NCBI RefSeq assembly: GCF_026151205.1
Contig: NC_087082.1
Coordinates: 5,339,908 to 5,403,907 of the forward strand
DNA from: Bolinopsis microptera
Lineage: Eukaryota; Ctenophora; Tentaculata; Lobata; Bolinopsidae
DNA length: 64,000 nucleotides
Direction: 5' to 3'
The first letter of the stretch is position 1. Every line of letters begins with the position of its first letter. This document shows, piece after piece, positions 56,886 through 64,000 of this stretch. Below the pieces are notes generated by a model. The model had not been told where the DNA came from and searched no databases. It saw only the letters and a list, made by a program, of their open reading frames with translations. Made by a program: the position numbers and the translations under genes.

Positions 56886-58905
56886 CTTGTTTATAGACTG
56901 CGTCTAATAGAGTAAATTATAATTCCCTGGAGCCAGTTTGGCGGAACAGATGGATAATCTCCAGTTTGTTGAATGGACTGGGAGCGTTTAGCCGAATAAA
57001 CTGTACACTACAAACAAAACTCAATCCCTGTTTTACTACTACTCATTTCTCTATCCAACTATCATTAGAGGTCGTGAATACATGAGACATGTCAAACATC
57101 TGCGGTTGCCATGGTAGCATATATGATTGTTTGCAGCGATGTGTCAGATGTAACCTGATCCATGTACTCATAGTTTCCAAACATCTGGGCAGATCTGGGT
57201 TTTCTGCAGATCTCCTTTGTTACGCTTCACATCTTTTGTTACGCCTCGTTTATTTTCATGTCGTTGTTTATTTATAATAAACCAGTTATCAATATTTGAT
57301 TACCGGTCAAATATCAGTCATATTGTACCCTTATTGCATTCCTGGCAAAATAGTGACTATGAAATTACACCCATTATTTTCAAAATTCAAAAATAATTGC
57401 ACGCAAGAAAACATATCAAAGTAATTTCCGAGGATGAAAATAATAAGTAATATGCAATAAAACGCCGGTTGTTATTAAAACATGCTCATAGTTATTAGTT
57501 AACGTACCAGAGGTGCACCACCGTGATACACCGTGGAGCACGTCTCTGCCAGAGCCAGTATAGTATGAAGTACCGCTCACTGTGCTCCATCAAATAATTC
57601 GTTAACTTCCAGCAGCACTATCACATAACATCAGTAGCTGATCTGCTTTTAAAGTATTAAAATTCCTCTGAAAACCAATGAAGTGATGTGTGTTAGTCAC
57701 GTGATGAGACACATGTGCTATTAGTTCAACTAGTAGTTGAGCTGTGACGCTAAGTTAAGGTACATTGCTAATAGTAATTAATATACAGTTCAGTACAAAA
57801 CGATAGAGGTCTCTCACTTCGCAATGTGTTAGATTGGCAGCACTAGTAGTACTAGTAGTAATACTTAGTCTTACTACACACGTATCTGTGGTATTCGTTT
57901 TGATGATTTTTTTCAGAGCGCTTTCTTTGGTTTTCTTGTACAGACGTTAAAATGTTTTTCAACATTCGTGTTTACGATCCCTAACATTTGGCGCTCACAT
58001 CGTTTCTATACTCATTCATTTTCAATGTGCATATTATGATTGCACGTGCTGTGTCATGACATGTATTTAATTAAAACTGGCCAGTAGCAGAGCTCGCAAT
58101 ATTTTGAAATTGAAATTATCCACTGTTCAGATATTGGGATGAAATTGAAATTTTGCAGCTCAGAAAACACAAGCTTTCAGTAACGTTGTTTTCGCTGCCT
58201 GTCGTCTGTTAGCATGGTGCTTTTTGAGCATGTCATTAGTTGAACTCCCGGGGTAACATTCTGATTCGTTATCTTCCAGAGAACTGAGCATAAACAACTG
58301 TGTCCCGTTTACACTAAAATCATATTGAAGGTTATTTACTTTGCCAGCCACTATTTAGTAGTAGTAGTATGTAGCTACTAGCTAGCAACTAAACTATCCA
58401 AGTCTCACGATCACTGAATCTCAAAGTGACACCGTAATTATCTCATTATACATGCAAAACTTAACCAATACCAAATTCAGTAACCTTGATAAATGATATT
58501 ATCACATTAGAAAATGCTCAGAACGTTTAGGCTCTCCACTTGTTGCACTTTTTTGCGAACACGTTGCAACTTGGAACTTGTAGCTTATTAAAATCTCCAG
58601 AGCGTATATCCGTGAACGGACAGTAACAAATTAACAAGTAAATGTTTGATCCTCACCATACATATATAATCTACAGCGCGACTAAACTGTAGTTATAACC
58701 ACCGTCATTATGGCTGTGTTTCAGTGAGACAATGTGACGGCGGTCACGTGGTCACGTGGACGATTGATTAGCAATTAGTAATTAGCAACTACACTTTCTG
58801 AGCAACACCTCTCTATCATGGACTCTAAAGTGGACACACTAACACGAGGGCTAGGCTGCTATACTTGCAGCCTCAACCATAGCCCCTCAATGCCTACCTG
58901 CCTGC
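56886..58905. other. Non-coding region
   Basis: No gene supported. At 57510-57553, CAGAGGTGCACCACCGTG...GTGCTCC-type inverted ends resemble the MITE at 28440. CACGTG appears twice at 58745-58756. A GTTGCCATGGTAGC near-X-box is at 57107. Confidence 0.4.
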
Positions 58906-59058
58906 TTAGGTCGATCCAGACGAAGTCTGGAACGAGTTTCGTGACAGCGCTTCTTTCCATTTATCTCTATCACTCATGAGCCAACGTAACTTATCAGGAT
59001 CCAATCCAGTATCTTCTTGTCGGACGTCCGGAAAGGTCTTATGAGGTCGTCTTCTATA
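58906..59058 (-). mobile_element. LINE 3' end (RT C-terminus), copy 2
   Basis: The minus-strand frame reads RRRPHKTFPDVRQEDTGLDP then DKLRWLMSDRDKWKEAL and stops at TAA 58906-58908. The G/R-RP..TF.D....D.G.......LM.DR..W+ pattern is characteristic of LINE ORF2 C-termini. It is a short 5'-truncated relic, related to 26635-26727. Confidence 0.65.
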
Positions 59059-59734
59059 CCGATATGGCGATATATACAAATAGTCTAATATTTTCAAAGC
59101 AGCCGATCTCCAAAGTGGACATCTTAATCAGTATGATGGTGTAGTTCAGTGCGTTTATTCGTAGTATTTCGCTTGATCCGCGAATGAGCAATAAATACTT
59201 ATTTTTCGAACCCCACCAAGACCATTGCTGCTTCGAAGCAATGACTACTCTAATAGTAATACCTGTAATCACAGGTATTGAGCCGTTCATTTTAGTAACT
59301 TACCAGAGCATGTCACTAAACATATTATAATGAATATAAGTAAAGCTGTGGTAGCTGGCAAAGTACGCCACCTAGCTGACTGCTGAGCTGTCAAGTCCAC
59401 ACCATGTTCTACTAAATGACTCATTTTGTAAACAACCTGGCTGGACTTGAATGGACATTCACAAATCTACTGGTCGTTTAATGCTTAATTCTAACCCTGT
59501 TCTGCAAAATGATTTTTAAAGAACTACGTTAGAGCTTTCATTTGAACCACAGGGCGGCTTGTAAAAACACGACTAATTCTCTGGGACCACAATATTCACC
59601 TACATGTGCTCCAGGCTCCTTCATAAACCACAGTATCTGTACACAAAGTCCTGAGCTAAAAAGACTGCCAGTACGGTCTCGTACGATTTTTACGCATCTT
59701 TAATTTAGTTGTAGTTGTACAGCAATACTAAGGT
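59059..59734. other. Non-coding, nothing recognised
   Basis: A small palindrome ATACCTGTAATCACAGGTAT lies at 59260-59279. No gene supported. Confidence 0.4.
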
Positions 59735-59742
59735 AATGGGAC

Positions 59743-59920
59743 CATAGTTGGTTCGTGCGTCAATTTTTCGGGAAAAGTACGTAAAGTGCGTTTGAATTAT
59801 TTTCGTGCGGTTAAAAGTGCGTTTAAGTACATTTACCGTTGATTCACCGTTTTACGTTTTTTCCGTACGTTAAGTGCGTTATGTTTTAAAAGTACGTTAA
59901 GTGCGCACGAACCAACTATG
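59743..59920. mobile_element. 178-bp hAT-like MITE
   Basis: Inverted ends CATAGTTGGTTCGTGCG match exactly over 17 bp, flanked by perfect 8-bp duplications AATGGGAC (59735-59742 and 59921-59928). The interior consists of GTACGTTAAGTGCGTT-like repeats. No coding capacity. The 8-bp duplication and CA start fit hAT transposons. Confidence 0.85.
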
Positions 59921-59928
59921 AATGGGAC

Positions 59929-60333
59929 TACTATTGCTGTGCAACTACTACAGAAGTAATTCCGATAACACTCGACTTCGACCTCTGCCTGATCCAGAGG
60001 TCGCTGTAAGAAGATCATGACGATCAGATCATGTTATATCATATATTATATACCTCGTTATCTTTATTGTAACTAGATTTGCTGCTAATCGCCAGAACAC
60101 TTTTTTTACTTTGCAAATTGATTTAAATCTTATTTGCTATTTGATTATTTGCTGCTTCTGCTTTGTAAAATTACAATTTACCTGACAATCGAATAGTTAG
60201 ACGGATACATTGTGCTCTTGTTGTTATCTAATTAATAAGTTAATAGTTATCCAATCGGGAGTTATCCAATCGGTTATCGTTTAATCGGTAGTATCCGTTT
60301 TCGCTCTTTTGAGTGGGTTGATCATATAACTAT
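59929..60333. other. Non-coding, nothing recognised
   Basis: AT-rich with GTTATCCAATCGG repeated near 60247-60275. Confidence 0.4.
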
Positions 60334-60411
60334 ATAATTGATGTTTTGGGACAAAGTGAGAGTCTCCACTCAGTTTTTCAAACAATTAGTTTGTCCCAAA
60401 ACATCAATTAT
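60334..60411. repeat. 22-bp perfect inverted repeat (hairpin)
   Basis: ATAATTGATGTTTTGGGACA(AA) at 60334-60355 is exactly inverted at 60390-60411, with a 34-base loop. It ends 39 bp before candidate exon B. It may be a tiny MITE or a structured 5' leader; no target duplication was resolved. Confidence 0.85.
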
Positions 60412-60450
60412 AATTTGTAATTTCCTAAGAAGCCTCTACCTATGTGCTGA

Positions 60451-60563
60451 ATGTCCCGACATCTGGCGCCCGCCAGGATAATGGTTAAAGAACCCTCAAC
60501 TGGTCCTGTTCTGGTGGACTGGATGCAGATAATGTCCCTTATCAACGACAAATACTTCAGGAA
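60451..60563 (+). CDS. Candidate first coding exon B (phase 2)
   Basis: An in-frame TGA (60448-60450) directly precedes ATG 60451. The exon opens 37 codons and stops at a donor AGGAA|GTAAGC at 60564, phase 2. The peptide starts MSRHLAPARIMVKEPS and ends DWMQIMSLINDKYFR. A second in-frame ATG is at 60481. The C-terminal pattern matches exon A (53112-53185). No family recognised, and the downstream exons were not found. Confidence 0.4.
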
Positions 60564-62129
60564 GTAAGCTATTTTACTGTTCTCCTCGGCATATACAGTT
60601 CTGTTTCCCCGCTTCTTTTTTTAGTGTCTGGTTAGTTCATAAAGCTGATCAGTGTAGCAGGTAGCAGTTGACTGTTGAAGTTCAATCGTGCTGCTTTGCT
60701 GAAGCTAACAGTAAATATTCAGCTATTCTTGTTATGATCTAGTCAACTATAAACAAATTTGCTCGTGAAAAATGTTCAAAACAATATCATGTACTCTTTA
60801 AAAAGTAAATCAGTTATTCATAATGTTCTTCGGCGGAATAGTTGATCAATCAGCGAATTCATCAGCTTTTTAATAATCTGTTTATAAACAGGGCCGACTT
60901 CGGGGAACATTAATTATAGTTTTTTAAAACATTAAAAGAGGAACCCGAATCTACAGATATCTCAACAAGAACAGTGTAATAAACGATAATGCTTTGTATT
61001 TTTACAGTTTTTTCATTAATTGATAATAATGAATTGTATGCAATAGAGTTCGGTTGCATGGGTAGAGACTAGAGTCGACCCGAGTCCAAGATAAAATAAA
61101 TTGGAGGCCTGTCTCCCGTTCCGTCTATCAAACTTCCCAATATTACTGATTTTGTTCTCTTAACTACTGTGATGGACCACTAAACGAGGATCTGGCCCGT
61201 CAGGCAGGAGGTACGAAGCGGGGGGGGGGGGGCGACCTGCCGCCAGGGGAAACCTTTCAGGTTTTAAAACTTAGATCTACAAAGGAAAGTGACTTAACTA
61301 AAGTTGACATTGCAATATGAATAATAACTGAATGTGGATTATTATATTAGGACGCAATAAAACTACCGGACCACGATGTATGGGGACTTGCCACCCCATG
61401 CATGGCAACATTAAAATATATCGACTCTGTTACATCGTTTCCTGTTACATCGTTAACTGTTTATTGGACTGGTACAAATAAAAACCAACTGGTTGATTAA
61501 AAACACATTCTTTGTTGCTTATACAATAAATTCAATAAACTGGTCTCCTTGATTTTATTTGTCGATGTAACTTCTAACCACGCACATCTTGTCTAATCAT
61601 GATTTAAGCAGTGATCGTGGTCTCTAAAAGATCAAATTCTTTGTTCCTGACCAGAGCAACTTGTAAGTCTGCTTAACATGTTAACTAAGTGGAGTATTGC
61701 GGAGTATTACGGAGTCTAATAAAACATGCACACGTTATTATCCGTCAGTACTGACGGATTACTGAGTACTGACAACTGCGGTGCACTGACCAGCGGCTGA
61801 AATGAGGTGAACAACTATCACCCATTCATTCTCACTAAGTCTTAAATATACTATCTAAACCACAGTGCACAAAGTAGCACTGCACTATAACGTGTGTAGA
61901 ACCAGCATTGTAGCTGACTAGCAGTAAACACGCACTCCAAGCATTACCTCACAGCTTGCTGGAGTGTTCAGAGTTGAATCGTACGCTGAGCGAGCTTTTA
62001 ACACGTTTTAAAAGCGATTCTAAGTACTGGTCAATGTGAAATCTTGCATATATTATGTAGTGCTCATAGTTTATCACTTGTTTTATCTGCTCGCTGCTCG
62101 CTAATCGTTTGCATGAAGCCCGCCTCTTC
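60564..62129. other. Non-coding, possibly intronic
   Basis: A G13 run lies at 61220-61232. A perfect 18-bp palindrome TCCGTCAGTACTGACGGA is at 61741-61758. No gene supported. Confidence 0.4.
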
Positions 62130-62236
62130 GAACAAAAGAGAAACCGACACGCTTTAGTTGCTCTGTTAACCTGAGCGTGAAGGAACAAAAGATAAACCGA
62201 CAAGCTATAGTTGCTCTGTTGACCTATACGTGAAGT
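62130..62236. repeat. 53-bp tandem duplication upstream of exon C
   Basis: GAACAAAAGA.AAACCGACA, GCT.TAGTTGCTCTGTT.ACCT and GTGAAG blocks occur twice, starting 62130 and 62183. It lies directly 5' of the ATG at 62259, so it may be duplicated leader or promoter sequence. Confidence 0.85.
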
Positions 62237-62258
62237 ATCTCGTGTGAAGGTCTGAGGG

Positions 62259-62326
62259 ATGGAAAATAACCAAAACTTCTGTCTTCTGCCAACCAAGAAG
62301 AAAAAGTTCCGGGTCACTCTGAAGAG
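62259..62326 (+). CDS. Candidate first coding exon C (phase 2)
   Basis: ATG 62259 opens 22 codons ending in AAG AG|GTAAGAATT, a strong donor at 62327, phase 2. The peptide MENNQNFCLLPTKKKKFRV is basic at its end and does not share the DW..I pattern of exons A and B. The shared phase and strand would allow it to splice to the same downstream exon, which would lie beyond the window or be unrecognised. Confidence 0.35.
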
Positions 62327-63152
62327 GTAAGAATTATCTCTCTGTTCGTGGTTATCTTTCAGGTGATATATTGTTCTGTATAGTCTCGTTATAAACCTTA
62401 AATTAGTGTGGTCTCGGAGGTGTTAAAAATAAAAGTTATAAATTATAATAAGAGACGGATACTTTATGCTTGTTATTGCCTGTTTAATAGTTATCAGTTC
62501 GGAGCTGGATACAACTTAGCAGATATCGTGTCATATCGGCGCCGTGACACTTTTCTACAAACGTTGTTTTGCTACGGAGATCACAAACTGATTAATCGTA
62601 TTGGAGTAGCTTCTTCTCTTCTAATAGTAGCATTTGGGTTGAAGTACCTCTGATATAAATAGCACCTCGACTGTTATCTGTTACAACACTGCTGTGTCAG
62701 CTGTTTTTGTTTGTTACGTTTACTAGATCTTACATTATCAGCCAATCAAGTACCTTGGGCACTAGACCAATAAAAAATCTAGTGTTCGATCAACATCAGA
62801 ACTAAACAGTTATTGTTGTCAGTTATTGTTGATATCATCTAGTAGTTCAACCTGACCGGGGGGTCAACTTTATTATCTTATTTTAGATGATCACTCTGTT
62901 TGTTGATCACCACAGAGCTACTAATACTATTAGAACACTAACACGTATCTGAAGTAGAGCTGATACGTATCACAGCGTGCCAGAGGGACCTCTAAGTAGC
63001 CTTGGTGCAGAGCAAGTACCAACTCAATCAGTTCTGTGACCTGGAGATGTCACCGCTACAGATAAGAGATGTGACCTGGTTGATTTGCCGCTTTATTGGT
63101 TCTGCTTCTTGAGCCTCGTGTGCTTGATTTTGTGTTGTGTTGGTTTGTATTC
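62327..63152. other. Non-coding, nothing recognised
   Basis: An 81-codon open frame at 62408-62653 starts at a GTG and has no recognisable feature. No further exon was identified. Confidence 0.35.
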
Positions 63153-64000
63153 TTAGAGGTCTCAAATCTGTGGTTTTGTAACCGGGAACGTCCTATTTTA
63201 GAGGTCTCAAATCTGTGTTTTTGTAACCGGAACGTCCTATTTTAGAGGTCTCAAATCTGTTGTTTTGTAACCAGGAACGTCCTATTTTAGAGGTCTCAAA
63301 TCTGTGTTTATGTAACCGGGAACGTCCTATTTAGAGGTCTCAAATCTGTAGTTTTGTAACCGAGATCGTCCTATTTAGAGGTCTCAAATCTGTAGTTTTG
63401 TTATCGAGAACGTCCTATTTTAGAGGACAGAGGTCTCAAATCTGTTGTTTTGTAACCGGGAACGTCCTATTTTAGAGGTCTCAAATCTGTTGTTTTGTAA
63501 TCGGGAACGTCCTATTTTAGAGGTCTTAAATCTGTTGTTTTGTAACCGAGATCGTCCTATTTAGAGGTCTCAAATCTGTGTTTTTGTAACCGGAAACGTC
63601 CTATTTTAGAGGTCTCAAATCTGTGTTTTTGTAACCGGGAAAGTCCTATTTAGAGGTCTCAAATCTGTTGTTTTGTAACCGGGAACATCCTATTTTAGAG
63701 GTCTCAAATCTGTTGTTTTGTAACCGGGAACGTCCTATTTTAGAGGTCTCAAATCTGTTGTTTTGTAATCGAGAACGTCCTATTTTAGAGGTCTCAAATC
63801 TGTAGTTTTGTTATCGAGAACGTCCTATTTTAGAGGTCTCAAATCTGTTGTTTTGTAACCGGGAACGTCCTATTTTAGAGGTCTTAAATCTGTTGTTTTG
63901 TAACCGAGATCGTCCTATTTAGAGGTCTCAAATCTGTGTTTTTGTAACCGGAAACGTCCTATTTAGAGGTCTCAAATCTGTGTTTTTGTAACCGGGAAAG
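63153..64000. repeat. 43-45-bp minisatellite, about 19 copies, runs off the window
   Basis: Units GAGGTCTCAAATCTGTTGTT followed by TTGTAACCGGGAACGTCCTA and TTTTA. Variants alternate CCGGGAACG, CCGAGATCG and TATCGAGAACG. A block of several variant units (from about 63520 and 63880) recurs in the same order, suggesting higher-order duplication. Confidence 0.95.

Overview
This is eukaryotic, almost certainly animal, nuclear DNA. It is AT-rich, gene-poor and crowded with minisatellites and transposon remains. The intronless class A GPCR genes, a C-type-lectin-like gene, AG|GTAAG-type splice donors and a CR1/Jockey-like LINE point to a metazoan. The receptor cluster and the LINE style fit a marine early-branching invertebrate such as a cnidarian, but that is inference and I cannot name a species. 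No bacterial operon, tRNA, rRNA or CRISPR array was seen.

Layout. From 1 to 21 kb there is a cluster of three paralogous single-exon GPCR genes, all on the minus strand (994-2274, 12616-13833, 19703-20932). They share near-identical TM2-TM3 and ECL2 blocks. The DRY motif is replaced by [TS]RTY and the TM6 CWxP motif by a [ST]N[IL]P form. The spaces between them hold a 124-bp minisatellite, a 32-bp minisatellite that exists as two arrays each followed by an almost identical 0.36-kb spacer (8441-12204), and a 66-bp repeat. A 5'-truncated LINE on the plus strand (about 21385-24660) lies about 450 bp upstream of the third receptor.

From 25 to 52 kb I find almost no convincing coding sequence, but many structured repeats. 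The best are a 643-bp fold-back element with 8-bp target duplications (38719-39361) and a 3.06-kb element with 37-bp terminal inverted repeats flanked by TA (43653-46711). The second carries about twenty copies of a 15-bp word GTAAA-N5-GTCACA, nearly all forward in its left part and reverse in its right part. Small hAT-like MITEs lie at 28440-28527 and 59743-59920. Other items are a (GGGGTT)n array, a (CAGTAGA)29 array and six long pure G or C runs.

From 47 to 62.4 kb there are hints of one or more plus-strand multi-exon genes. Short ATG-initiated exons ending at consensus splice donors lie at 53112, 60451 and 62259 (all phase 2) and at 54360 (phase 1). The first two encode similar peptides (DWxxIxxxI...Y.F), so they may be alternative first exons of a gene lying beyond the right edge. 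A single-exon secreted C-type-lectin-like protein is on the opposite strand (53568-54089). A 43-45-bp minisatellite runs off the right end.

The GPCRs look like a local receptor family grown by tandem duplication. Nothing in the sequence gives their ligand. Gene calls rest on reading the translations; no database search was possible.
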